The notes under the pieces were generated by a model. That model worked only from the letters and a program-made list of their open reading frames with translations. It ran no database searches and was not told the DNA's origin. Positions 1 through 6,253 of a DNA stretch of 19,432 nt are shown one piece after another (positions within the stretch are counted from its first letter, which is position 1; every line of letters starts with the position of its first letter). Source of the DNA: JAFTYR01 sp964571375 (lineage in GTDB: Bacteria; Pseudomonadota; Gammaproteobacteria; Burkholderiales; Burkholderiaceae_F); NCBI GenBank assembly GCA_964571375.1, contig CAZNBL010000022.1:1-19432 (forward strand), read 5' to 3'. Both the position numbers and the translations under genes were made by a program.

Positions 1-124
1 CTACCAGGCTGCCGACGTGATCATGACGCATCTTCTTTGCGCAGCAATCGATAGGTGTGCCGCTGGCAATCGTAGCCACAGGATGCACAGCCATGTCGAT
101 AACTTTCATGGATCGAGCTCTCAT
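1..124 (-). CDS. CBS-domain protein, N-terminal fragment (runs off the left edge)
   Basis: Reading the minus strand from an ATG at 124 gives 41 codons that stay open to the window edge. The peptide begins MRARSMKVIDMAVHPVATIA and continues through SGTPIDCCAKKMRHDHVGSL. This is the usual start of a CBS domain: a V/I-x-D-M opening, a V-A-T-I strand, then a helix ending in M-R-x-D-H-V-G-S-L-V. CBS pairs normally bind adenosyl ligands and regulate an attached domain or act as stand-alone sensors; which applies here cannot be seen. An AAGG Shine-Dalgarno lies about 7 nt before the ATG; an in-frame ATG at 109 is an alternative start. It lies 60 bp downstream of ttcA on the same strand, with no hairpin terminator between them, so read-through is possible. 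Confidence 0.65.
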   Translation of the reverse strand, partial: MRARSMKVIDMAVHPVATIASGTPIDCCAKKMRHDHVGSLV

Positions 125-184
125 TTCTGTACCTTTTTCCTTGTTATGAATCTTTCGATATCAGGAGTCTACAAAAAAAATCCG

Positions 185-1063
185 TCAAATTTCTTCGTTG
201 CCATTCGAATCTTCGGTTGAATCAACTTCAACGATAGGGATGTACGGCTTTCTCTGCGATTCAAGCCCCGCAAAGTCGAAACAATCGCCGTCGAGCAGCT
301 GAGACGGAGCGACGCGGGAAAGGCTGCGGAAAATATTTTCCACGCGTCCCGGTGTTTCACGGTCCATGCGGGCAATGATGTCCTTCATTTCACGGCGGCA
401 AAGGTCGTCCGCACCGCAGAGCTTCGGCACAATGACGTGGCCCATCGCCTTGTTCCAGCGAATGAGTTCCTTTTCGCGCATATAAATCAGCGGTCGGATG
501 ATGATGTGTTCCTTCGCATCGCTCAGCAACTTCGGAGGCATCGACTTGATACGGCCGCCGTAGAACATATTAAGCATCAGAGTGCTGACCGCATCGTCGA
601 GATGATGGCCGAGCGCAATCTTCGTACACTTCTGTTCGCGGGCCACACGATAAAGAATGCCGCGTCTTAATCTCGAACAGAGCGAACAGTAACTGCGGGG
701 ATCGGGATACTTGGACTGAACAATCTTGAACGTATCCTGATCTTCAATGTGGTACGGCACGCCGAGTTTTTCGAAGTGATTGATCATCACATCAAGCGGG
801 AAGCCGGGAAGATGCTGATTCAGACAGACGGCCAGAATCTCAAAATCGATCGGTGCTCTGCCCTGCAGACGAACCAGAGCGTCAAGCAGCGCATAACTGT
901 CCTTGCCGCCGGAGACGCAGACCATTACCTTGTCACCGTTCTGGATCATATTGAAGTCGGTAATAGCCTCGGCACAACGACGGACCAGTCGCTTTTCGAG
1001 CTTTCGGTTTTCAAAGGACAGACGTACGTGTTCTCCGCGATCACGGGCTGCATTAGGTTCCAT
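185..1063 (-). CDS. ttcA: tRNA 2-thiocytidine(32) synthetase TtcA
   Basis: A 292-residue cytoplasmic enzyme that thiolates cytidine 32 of certain tRNAs, using ATP to activate the base and an iron-sulfur cluster to deliver sulfur. Visible motifs are the PP-loop SGGKDS (51-56), the CxxC pair YCSLCS (Cys126, Cys129), GHHLDD (152-157), and the third cluster cysteine in PKLCGADD (Cys216). All three cluster ligands expected for TtcA are present. Length is slightly under that of the E. coli protein. The start at 1063 overlaps the end of folB by 11 nt, so the two are probably translationally coupled in one transcript. It is the last gene of that pair before the CBS gene. Identification is secure. Confidence 0.95.
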   Translation of the reverse strand: MEPNAARDRGEHVRLSFENRKLEKRLVRRCAEAITDFNMIQNGDKVMVCVSGGKDSYALLDALVRLQGRAPIDFEILAVCLNQHLPGFPLDVMINHFEKLGVPYHIEDQDTFKIVQSKYPDPRSYCSLCSRLRRGILYRVAREQKCTKIALGHHLDDAVSTLMLNMFYGGRIKSMPPKLLSDAKEHIIIRPLIYMREKELIRWNKAMGHVIVPKLCGADDLCRREMKDIIARMDRETPGRVENIFRSLSRVAPSQLLDGDCFDFAGLESQRKPYIPIVEVDSTEDSNGNEEI

Positions 1064-1451
1064 TACGGTATCTCCAAATCTCTACACCGATGCCGCGGGC
1101 ATCCGCATAGGCATCGTTTTTTTCGCTGCAGACGTGGGCAGCCGCCACCCGAGGATCCTTCATCACTTCTTCCATAACGCCGTCGATCAGTGTCTCCTGC
1201 AAATCGACATGACCGCCCGCAATAACAGCAGTCACCGCATTGACCAGCGATTCGTAGTTATAGACATCGGCAATATCATCCCGAGACGAAGATGTCTTGG
1301 AGAGCGGAATCAGAACCTCGATATTGATGGTCACGGATTGTGACCGATTTTTCTCGAAATCGTATACCCCGATAGGGATCGAAATTGCGTAATCTCGTAA
1401 AAAATACTTTCTGAAATCTCCGGATTCTTCCAGATCTCTGAATTTACTCAC
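1053..1451 (-). CDS. folB: Dihydroneopterin aldolase FolB
   Basis: A 132-residue folate-pathway enzyme that converts 7,8-dihydroneopterin to 6-hydroxymethyl-dihydropterin plus glycolaldehyde. The FolB pattern is clear: FLRDYAISIPIGVYDFEKNR near the N-terminus, then an SQSVTINIEVLIP strand, a DVYNYESLVNAV segment, and the ETLIDGVMEEVM helix. I chose the GTG at 1451 because a perfect AAGGAG (1457-1462) lies 5 nt upstream. The longer reading frame begins only at a TTG at 1472 with no ribosome site. Its 3' end overlaps ttcA by 11 nt. The 5' end faces the DUF2905 gene closely, so the folB promoter must lie within or very near that small gene. A divergent FolX-type epimerase is a less likely alternative. 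Confidence 0.88.
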   Translation of the reverse strand: MSKFRDLEESGDFRKYFLRDYAISIPIGVYDFEKNRSQSVTINIEVLIPLSKTSSSRDDIADVYNYESLVNAVTAVIAGGHVDLQETLIDGVMEEVMKDPRVAAAHVCSEKNDAYADARGIGVEIWRYRNGT

Positions 1452-1492
1452 AGACGCTCCTTGCTTAATCAATGTATGCCAAAATACCCGGC

Positions 1493-1684
1493 ATGCGCTG
1501 GCTTATCATCATATTTCTTGCAATTATCGTTTTAACTTCTGCTATCCCTTGGCTTCAGAAGCTCGGGATCGGCAGACTTCCCGGCGACTTCAACTTCAGT
1601 CTGTTCGGAAAGAACATCCAGATCCCTATCGCAAGTACGGTTCTTATCGGCCTGATCCTTCTGGCTCTCGCGAAATTACTCTGA
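1493..1684 (+). CDS. DUF2905 family small membrane protein
   Basis: A protein of about 63 residues with a hydrophobic first helix beginning MRWLIIIFLAIIV, a short polar centre containing KLGIGRLPGDFNF and LFGKNIQIP, and a second hydrophobic helix ending LILLALAKLL. The PWLxKLGxGRLPGD core and two transmembrane helices match DUF2905, an uncharacterised inner-membrane family common in betaproteobacteria. Family members usually begin at M-x-R-W-L, which favours the ATG at 1493. An in-frame ATG at 1472 adds seven residues and would place its start only 20 bp from the folB start. Neither start has a clear Shine-Dalgarno. It ends 13 bp before the convergent cca stop. Function unknown. Confidence 0.8.
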   Translation: MRWLIIIFLAIIVLTSAIPWLQKLGIGRLPGDFNFSLFGKNIQIPIASTVLIGLILLALAKLL

Positions 1685-1697
1685 ACCCAGATTTCTC

Positions 1698-2786
1698 TTA
1701 AGGCATCATGGCGGCAATCGCATTTCGGCGGGCCGCGGCAATCGCTGCCGGAATCTGTTTCGGATCGCTCTGCTCTGCGGCAATTTTGCCGGCATCGACG
1801 CTTCTGAACGCTTCAAATGCAAAGATCCATACCGCATCGTCTACACGCTCATCCGTAAACGAAGCCAGTGAAAGCAATTCGATAAAACGCTCGGGTTTTC
1901 GAAGTGCATCTGTCTTGCCGAGCAGATCGGCCATTGCATCCGCACTCTTCTGAGCGGTACTGAAAGTACCTGCAAAACGTGCGGTCATACGCGCCAAATC
2001 AACGTACACCGAAGGAGCTCTGACACTCTTCATCAGAGCTTCCTGTTCCTTTTCATCCGTAGCCGACAGACTCAGTGCGAAGCGCATCAGAGGTGCCGGT
2101 TCGGCAACCAGGCGATCCAGGGATGCAATAAGCGCCTTTGAAATATTCCACGCCGGGAACGAGCGCTGCAGATAACCGCACTCGGAAAGTACTTCGAAGA
2201 ATCGGGACGGAGCTTTTTCGCTCAACGCACCCTCCATTTCCTGGAATACACGCTCTGCAACCAAGTGATCGGTTTCACCGCTCTCGACCATATGTTTCAA
2301 GAGCTCAGCTGTTTCGGGGGCTACCGTAAACTTCGGGAAACGGGCGGCAAAACGTGCCAAACGAAGCAATCTCACCGGATCTTCGGTAAAAGCACTGCCG
2401 ACATGACGCAAAACCCCGTCCTTCAGATCCTTCATACCGCCGAACGGGTCGGTGATTTTTCCGTCGTCGTCCACAGCCATTGCGTTGATTGTCAGATCTC
2501 GCCGCACCAAATCTTCTTCAAGCGTGATGCTCGGATCCGTATAGAACACAAAACCGTGATAGCCGACGCCGTTCTTTCTCTCCTGGCGTGCCAGGGCATA
2601 CTCTTCGTGAGTTTCGGGATGCAGAAAGACCGGAAAATCCTTACCGACCGGAAGGTATCCGGCCTTGATCATCTCTTCGGGAGTGGCTCCGACCACAACC
2701 CAGTCTTTGTCTTTGGGATCAACGGGGTAGCCCGAGCGCTTGAGTTCAGTATCTCTGACCCAGCCGCCAACAATATATGTCTTCAT
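1698..2786 (-). CDS. cca: CCA tRNA nucleotidyltransferase, without HD domain
   Basis: A 362-residue class II enzyme that adds or repairs the 3' CCA of tRNAs. The head domain is complete: VGGWVRD near the N-terminus, the catalytic DxD in PKDKDWVVVG (Asp26, Asp28), FPVFLHPETHEEYALARQER, RRDLTINAMA (from Arg95) and the base-selecting motif EDPVRLLRLARFAAR (from Glu135). The first 190 or so residues follow the E. coli protein closely. The C-terminal part is shorter than the 410-residue proteobacterial form and shows no HD phosphohydrolase motif, so it probably lacks the phosphatase and phosphodiesterase activities. No good Shine-Dalgarno is seen before the ATG. It is convergent with DUF2905 and divergent from the cyclo-ligase gene. 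Confidence 0.95.
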   Translation of the reverse strand: MKTYIVGGWVRDTELKRSGYPVDPKDKDWVVVGATPEEMIKAGYLPVGKDFPVFLHPETHEEYALARQERKNGVGYHGFVFYTDPSITLEEDLVRRDLTINAMAVDDDGKITDPFGGMKDLKDGVLRHVGSAFTEDPVRLLRLARFAARFPKFTVAPETAELLKHMVESGETDHLVAERVFQEMEGALSEKAPSRFFEVLSECGYLQRSFPAWNISKALIASLDRLVAEPAPLMRFALSLSATDEKEQEALMKSVRAPSVYVDLARMTARFAGTFSTAQKSADAMADLLGKTDALRKPERFIELLSLASFTDERVDDAVWIFAFEAFRSVDAGKIAAEQSDPKQIPAAIAAARRNAIAAMMP

Positions 2787-2807
2787 AAAATTTCGGTTTC
2801 GGTTAAT

Positions 2808-2845
2808 CCGTCGGCCGCGATAAGATAGGCAGATTCATCCGACGG
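2808..2845. repeat. Inverted repeat between divergent cca and cyclo-ligase genes
   Basis: Perfect 7-bp arms CCGTCGG (2808-2814) and CCGACGG (2839-2845) are separated by 24 nt and centred in the 79-bp divergent gap. The site could be a regulator-binding site for either gene or a leader stem-loop. No T-tract follows on either strand, so it is not a terminator. The role is unknown. Confidence 0.35.
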
Positions 2846-2865
2846 CTCAACGTATTTAAGAAAGC

Positions 2866-3414
2866 ATGCAGAATAATTTTAAATCCGATCTCAGAGTTTC
2901 TCTTTTGGCCAAAAGAACAGAAGCAGCCGGCAATCCGAGCGCAGCCGAAACGCTCTGCCGACGTCTCTCCGATTGGCTTGCCGAACAAAATTTTTCCTCC
3001 GTCGGCTTCTACTATCCGATCAGAGGTGAGATCGATCTTCGCGGTGTGGTGAGCAACTGGCTTGCCGGGCATCCGGGACGCACCGCATCGATGCCGGTCA
3101 TTACCGACAATGTCATGTATTTCCACGAATGGACGCCCGAGACTCCGATGGCAAAAGGATACGCCCGCATTCCGGAACCGCAGGGAACGGCTAGAATCGA
3201 ACCCGAATTGCTGTTAGTCGCCTGCGTCGGATGCGACTTCAGCAACTTCCGTCTCGGCTACGGCGGCGGATGGTACGACCGTTATGTCGCATCTCACCCG
3301 CATATAAAAACTGCAGGCATCTGTTACGATGCCTGCCGTGTTGAATCGATCCGCCCGGAATCCTTCGATCGCAAAATGGACTGGATTGTGACGGATCGGG
3401 ATATTTTCTTCTGA
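2866..3414 (+). CDS. 5-formyltetrahydrofolate cyclo-ligase family protein
   Basis: A 182-residue enzyme that converts 5-formyl-THF to 5,10-methenyl-THF with ATP, returning the storage form to the active folate pool. The family signatures are GEIDLR around residues 54-59, a hydrophobic ELLLVACVGCD strand, and RLGYGGGWYDRY (129-140), where most relatives have Phe for the Trp. Length is normal for the MTHFS/YgfA family. The ATG at 2866 has only a weak purine-rich AAGAAAG upstream. It is divergent from cca, and its TGA directly abuts the trpS stop codon with no intervening base, so the two convergent transcripts must overlap. In E. coli the equivalent gene is ygfA (fau). Confidence 0.9.
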   Translation: MQNNFKSDLRVSLLAKRTEAAGNPSAAETLCRRLSDWLAEQNFSSVGFYYPIRGEIDLRGVVSNWLAGHPGRTASMPVITDNVMYFHEWTPETPMAKGYARIPEPQGTARIEPELLLVACVGCDFSNFRLGYGGGWYDRYVASHPHIKTAGICYDACRVESIRPESFDRKMDWIVTDRDIFF

Positions 3415-4710
3415 TTACTCTTCGTTCATCAGGGTTACAGCTGCAGAGACTTCCTCCACGCTGACATTTTCTGCCAGTTCGTAGGAGGTGCCGTCCAGAG
3501 CTGCAAGACCTTCGCGCTTGAAGCGGCCGATGAGCATACCGACATCCTTGCCGGACTCTAAGCCGCCGCCGGTGACAAGCAGGTTACCCTTGGCATCGAC
3601 AAGCTTGAAGAAGAAACGGCCGTCTTCACGGTACTGCTTGATCTGCGGCTTGGCAGCCTTCTTAACCTTCTTCTTGGTTTCAGCTGCTTCAATCGGCTTG
3701 AATGTGCGCAGACCGACGGCGTGACGGACTTCGTCCAGAAGTGCTCGGGCGATCGGACGGATGCGTTCGGCACCCTTCTGAAGAATTTCCTCAACCTTTT
3801 CCGGGTGAGCCATCAGGTCGTTGTATACATCGCGCTTCGGACCGATTTCTGCGTTGATCTGACGGAAAACGATTTCCTTGGCTTCGCCCCAGCCCATACC
3901 TTCGCGCAGCTTGCGGCGGAATTCGGCACGTTCTTCGGCAGATGCGAATACGTCATAAATAACGGTAAGCGATGTGGAATCCGGATCCTTCGGTTCACCG
4001 GGGAGTTTGGAGTCGGTAACAATCTTCATCACAGCTTCGCGAAGTGCAGCTTCGCCGCCTTCGAAGAGCGGAATGACGTTGTTGTAGCTCTTGCTCATCT
4101 TGCGACCGTCAAGACCCGGCAACAGTTCGGTCTCTTCATCGACAAGCGCTTCGGGCAGCGTCAGGATTTCCTTACCGTTGCCGTACTGCAGATTGAAGCG
4201 GTTGGCGATATCGCGGCACATCTCGATGTGCTGAATCTGATCCTTACCGACCGGAATCAGGTTGGCATTGAACATCAGAATGTCGGCAGCCATCAGAATC
4301 GGATAGCAGAACAGACCCATCGTAACGTCTGCATCGGGATCTTCACCCTTGGCATTGTTGACGTCGACTTTTGCCTTGTAGGCGTGGGCGCGGTTCATCA
4401 GACCCTTGGCACAGACGCAGTTCAGGATCCAGTTGAGTTCGGGAATTTCAGGAATATCGCTCTGACGATAGAAATGAACCTTTTCCGGGTCGAGACCGCA
4501 GGCAAGCCATGTTGCGGCAATCTGAACACGACTTCTTTCCACACGGTCGGCATCCTGACACTTAATCAGTGCGTGGTAATCGGAAAGAAAATAAAAGCTT
4601 TCAGTGCCGGCATCCGATGCCTTTGCAATTGCAGGACGGATGCAACCTACATAGTTGCCCAAATGCAGGGTTCCGCTCGGGGTCACCCCTGTCAAAACTC
4701 GAATCGTCAT
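3415..4710 (-). CDS. trpS: Tryptophanyl-tRNA synthetase with C-terminal extension
   Basis: A 431-residue class I aminoacyl-tRNA synthetase that charges tRNA-Trp. The HIGH-type motif is TPSGTLHLGNYVG (HLGN at 16-19) and the KMSKS loop is GLDGRKMSKSYNN (204-208). The catalytic and anticodon-binding parts occupy roughly the first 335 residues, the usual TrpRS size. A Lys-rich linker (ETKKKVKKAAKP) then leads to an extra domain of about 60 residues that begins QIKQYREDGRFFFKLVDAKG and has GGGLESGKDVGMLIG after it. That domain resembles small beta-rich DUF1508-like modules, by eye only. The ATG at 4710 has GGAG five nucleotides upstream. A promoter and a leader hairpin lie upstream. Confidence 0.96.
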   Translation of the reverse strand: MTIRVLTGVTPSGTLHLGNYVGCIRPAIAKASDAGTESFYFLSDYHALIKCQDADRVERSRVQIAATWLACGLDPEKVHFYRQSDIPEIPELNWILNCVCAKGLMNRAHAYKAKVDVNNAKGEDPDADVTMGLFCYPILMAADILMFNANLIPVGKDQIQHIEMCRDIANRFNLQYGNGKEILTLPEALVDEETELLPGLDGRKMSKSYNNVIPLFEGGEAALREAVMKIVTDSKLPGEPKDPDSTSLTVIYDVFASAEERAEFRRKLREGMGWGEAKEIVFRQINAEIGPKRDVYNDLMAHPEKVEEILQKGAERIRPIARALLDEVRHAVGLRTFKPIEAAETKKKVKKAAKPQIKQYREDGRFFFKLVDAKGNLLVTGGGLESGKDVGMLIGRFKREGLAALDGTSYELAENVSVEEVSAAVTLMNEE

Positions 4711-4727
4711 ACGTACTCCAACAAAGA

Positions 4728-4747
4728 ACCTCTGCCGTTGCAGAGGT
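4728..4747 (-). promoter_or_regulatory. Leader hairpin just upstream of the trpS ribosome binding site
   Basis: On the minus strand the transcript contains ACCUCUGC-AACG-GCAGAGGU, a perfect 8-bp stem with a tetraloop. It lies between the predicted trpS promoter and the GGAG ribosome site, about 8 nt before the latter. No U-tract follows, so it is not an intrinsic terminator. It may stabilise the mRNA or bind a regulator; no Trp-codon leader peptide is visible. Confidence 0.5.
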
Positions 4748-4757
4748 GTATCTCTGT

Positions 4758-4786
4758 ATTTTACGGAAAAAGCTGTCTCTTATTAA
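4758..4786 (-). promoter_or_regulatory. Predicted trpS promoter
   Basis: Minus-strand -35 TTAATA (4786-4781) and -10 TAAAAT (4763-4758) are separated by 17 nt, a good sigma-70 match. The site lies directly after the metK terminator, so trpS has its own transcription start near 4751 and a leader of about 40 nt. Confidence 0.55.
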
Positions 4787-4794
4787 AGGCATAC

Positions 4795-4832
4795 CGAAAA
4801 AACAAAGAGCTGCCTTCTGGCAGCTCTTTGTT
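4795..4832 (-). terminator. Intrinsic terminator after metK
   Basis: A perfect 14-bp stem (4801-4814 with 4819-4832) and a 4-nt loop, AACAAAGAGCTGCC paired to GGCAGCTCTTTGTT, are followed on the minus strand by a T-run (TTTTTT) down to about 4795. It ends the metK transcript and isolates trpS. Confidence 0.9.
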
Positions 4833-4853
4833 CAACCGTTAATCGGTCATTGA

Positions 4854-6041
4854 TCAGGCGTCGAGACCGGCGGCCTTTCTGAGAACTTCAACCTTATCGG
4901 TCTTTTCCCAGCTGAATTCCGGTTCGTTGCGGCCGAAGTGACCGTAAGCAGCAGTCTTGGAGTAGATCGGACGCTGAAGGTCGAGCATAGCGATGATGCC
5001 GTTCGGGCGCAGATCGAAGTGTTCCTGTACCAGTTCTTCGATCTTTTCATCCGGGATGACGCCTGTGCCTTCTGTGTAAACAGTTACGTTCACGGGCTTG
5101 GCAACACCGATAGCGTAGGAAACCTGGATCTGGCACTGCTTGGCAAGGCCGGCAGCAACGATATTCTTAGCAACGTAACGGCAGGCGTAAGCAGCGGAAC
5201 GGTCGACCTTTGTCGGATCCTTACCGGAGAAAGCACCGCCGCCGTGCGGGCATGCGCCGCCGTATGTATCGACGATGATCTTACGGCCTGTCAGACCGCA
5301 GTCGCCCTGCGGGCCGCCGACAACGAAACGGCCGGTCGGGTTGATCAGGAAACGTGTACCTTCGAGCATTGCCGGCGGGAATACCGGACGGATGATCTTT
5401 TCGATCACTGCTTCGACGAACTCAGGCTTCATCTTGTCGCCGTCGCTCATTTCAGGAGTGTGCTGAGTAGAGAGTACAACGGTATCGACAGAAACCGGAC
5501 GGCCGTCGACATACTTCATTGTGACCTGGCTCTTTGCGTCCGGACGCAGATAGGGCATTTCGCCGCTGCGGCGCATCAGAGACTGCTGTTCGACAAGACG
5601 GTGAGCGTAGTAGATCGGAGCCGGCATAAGAGCTTCGGTTTCGTCACAGGCGTAACCGAACATCAGGCCCTGGTCACCGGCACCCTTTTCGAGAGGATCG
5701 TCGCTGGCATTGTCCACGCCCTGCTTGATGTCCGGAGACTGCTTGTCGTAAGCGACGAGAACGGCACAACCCTTGTGGTCGATACCGTAGCTGCTGTCGT
5801 CGTAACCGATACGCTTCAGAGTGTTGCGTACGATTTCTGTGTAGTTAACGTTGGCAGTAGTTGTGATTTCGCCGGCAAGCATCACTGTACCTGTGGTGCA
5901 GAGAGTTTCTGCAGCAACACGGGCTGTCGGATCCTGTTCGAGAATTGCGTCGAGAACGGCGTCGGAAATCTGGTCCGCCACCTTATCGGGATGGCCTTCC
6001 GAAACGGATTCGGAAGTAAATAAGTATTCGTTTGCTGACAT
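4854..6041 (-). CDS. metK: S-adenosylmethionine synthetase
   Basis: A 395-residue cytoplasmic enzyme that makes SAM from methionine and ATP with cleavage of the triphosphate. Motifs are SEGHPDKVADQ (GHPDK 16-20), the ATP-binding GAGDQGLMFGYA (from Gly120), and the P-loop-like GGGAFSGKDPTKVDRS (267-282). Length matches the family. I place the start at the ATG at 6041 (MSANEYLFTSES), which has GGAG seven nucleotides upstream. The longer open frame begins at 6134 and adds 31 residues unlike any MetK; that part is the structured leader RNA. The gene is monocistronic, with its own promoter, riboswitch-like leader and terminator. It is divergent from the lipid A acyltransferase gene, a common betaproteobacterial arrangement. 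Confidence 0.97.
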   Translation of the reverse strand: MSANEYLFTSESVSEGHPDKVADQISDAVLDAILEQDPTARVAAETLCTTGTVMLAGEITTTANVNYTEIVRNTLKRIGYDDSSYGIDHKGCAVLVAYDKQSPDIKQGVDNASDDPLEKGAGDQGLMFGYACDETEALMPAPIYYAHRLVEQQSLMRRSGEMPYLRPDAKSQVTMKYVDGRPVSVDTVVLSTQHTPEMSDGDKMKPEFVEAVIEKIIRPVFPPAMLEGTRFLINPTGRFVVGGPQGDCGLTGRKIIVDTYGGACPHGGGAFSGKDPTKVDRSAAYACRYVAKNIVAAGLAKQCQIQVSYAIGVAKPVNVTVYTEGTGVIPDEKIEELVQEHFDLRPNGIIAMLDLQRPIYSKTAAYGHFGRNEPEFSWEKTDKVEVLRKAAGLDA

Positions 6042-6043
6042 TG

Positions 6044-6109
6044 CTGTACTCCAGAATGTGTCATTGATCAGATAGGAGACAGCGTCTTGGAAATAAGTCG
6101 CAAGACGCT
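6044..6109 (-). promoter_or_regulatory. metK: metK expression platform: hairpin plus RBS-sequestering helix
   Basis: Two helices lie between the aptamer and the metK start. The first is AGCGUCUUG (6109-6101) paired with CAAGACGCU (6089-6081), 9 bp with an 11-nt loop. The second is CUGUCUCC (6082-6075) paired with GGAG-U-ACAG (6052-6044), 8 bp with one bulged U; it includes the GGAG ribosome site. The first helix shares A6109/G6108 with the 3' strand of the aptamer P2. It also shares C6082/U6081 with the RBS-masking helix, so ligand state could pass from aptamer to RBS. There is no U-tract, which favours control of translation over termination. The switching mechanism is inference. Confidence 0.5.
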
Positions 6110-6154
6110 TTAGCGGTTTTTTACGGCCCCGCAAGTTGTCCTTTAACTCGGCCG
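6108..6154 (-). promoter_or_regulatory. SAM-II-like riboswitch aptamer in the metK leader
   Basis: The minus-strand RNA folds as an H-type pseudoknot. P1 is CGGCC (6154-6150) with GGCCG (6128-6124). Loop 1 is GAGUUAAAGGACAA. The P2 5' strand CUUGCGG (6135-6129) pairs with CCGCUAAAG (6116-6108), leaving U6112 unpaired inside GCUAA, and the connecting loop is UAAAAAA. SAM-II RNAs have this layout, with GAUUUAA in loop 1, UUGC and GCUAAA in P2. As I recall the crystal structure, the ligand-contacting uridines U11, U21 and U44 correspond here to U6146, U6133 and U6112, all conserved. The predicted +1 is at about 6154. Gene context (SAM synthetase) fits. SAM-II is best known from Alphaproteobacteria. 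Confidence 0.75.
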
Positions 6155-6160
6155 AAGCGA

Positions 6161-6190
6161 ACTATAATCCTAAAGTCCTCTTGAATTCAA
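6161..6190 (-). promoter_or_regulatory. Predicted metK promoter
   Basis: Minus-strand -35 TTGAAT (6190-6185), an 18-nt spacer and -10 TATAGT (6166-6161) predict a start near 6154, which is the first base of the P1 helix of the leader RNA. The -35 lies in the palindrome CTTGAATTCAAG (6180-6191), a possible operator. The -10 overlaps a plus-strand TATAAT. Confidence 0.65.
6163..6168 (+). promoter_or_regulatory. -10 box of the divergent acyltransferase promoter
   Basis: A consensus TATAAT on the plus strand overlaps the metK -10 (TATAGT) by four bases. No good -35 is seen 17 nt upstream, only a TTTAAC-like sequence at 6142. It would start the lpxL-dapF-DUF484 transcript near 6175. Confidence 0.45.
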
Positions 6191-6253
6191 GGGGATGACC
6201 TTATCGCCAGGTCCGCAATTTAACAATAAATTCTTTCATTCAGCTTAACTTTT

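Noticed and set aside
3721..4842. A 373-codon plus-strand frame over trpS
   Set aside because: Antisense of trpS and runs through the trpS promoter and metK terminator; no recognisable protein.
4938..6023. A 361-codon open frame on the plus strand across metK
   Set aside because: It is the antisense shadow of metK; no family resemblance and no ribosome site, while MetK motifs on the minus strand are decisive.
6081..6120. Plus-strand hairpin followed by a T-run, resembling a terminator for transcription toward lpxL
   Set aside because: There is no plus-strand gene ending upstream. The T-run is the A-rich loop of the minus-strand aptamer, and the hairpin belongs to the metK leader.
6042..6134. 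N-terminal extension of metK by 31 residues from an ATG at 6134
   Set aside because: The added residues do not fit MetK; the ATG at 6041 has a GGAG site, and the region folds as structured leader RNA.
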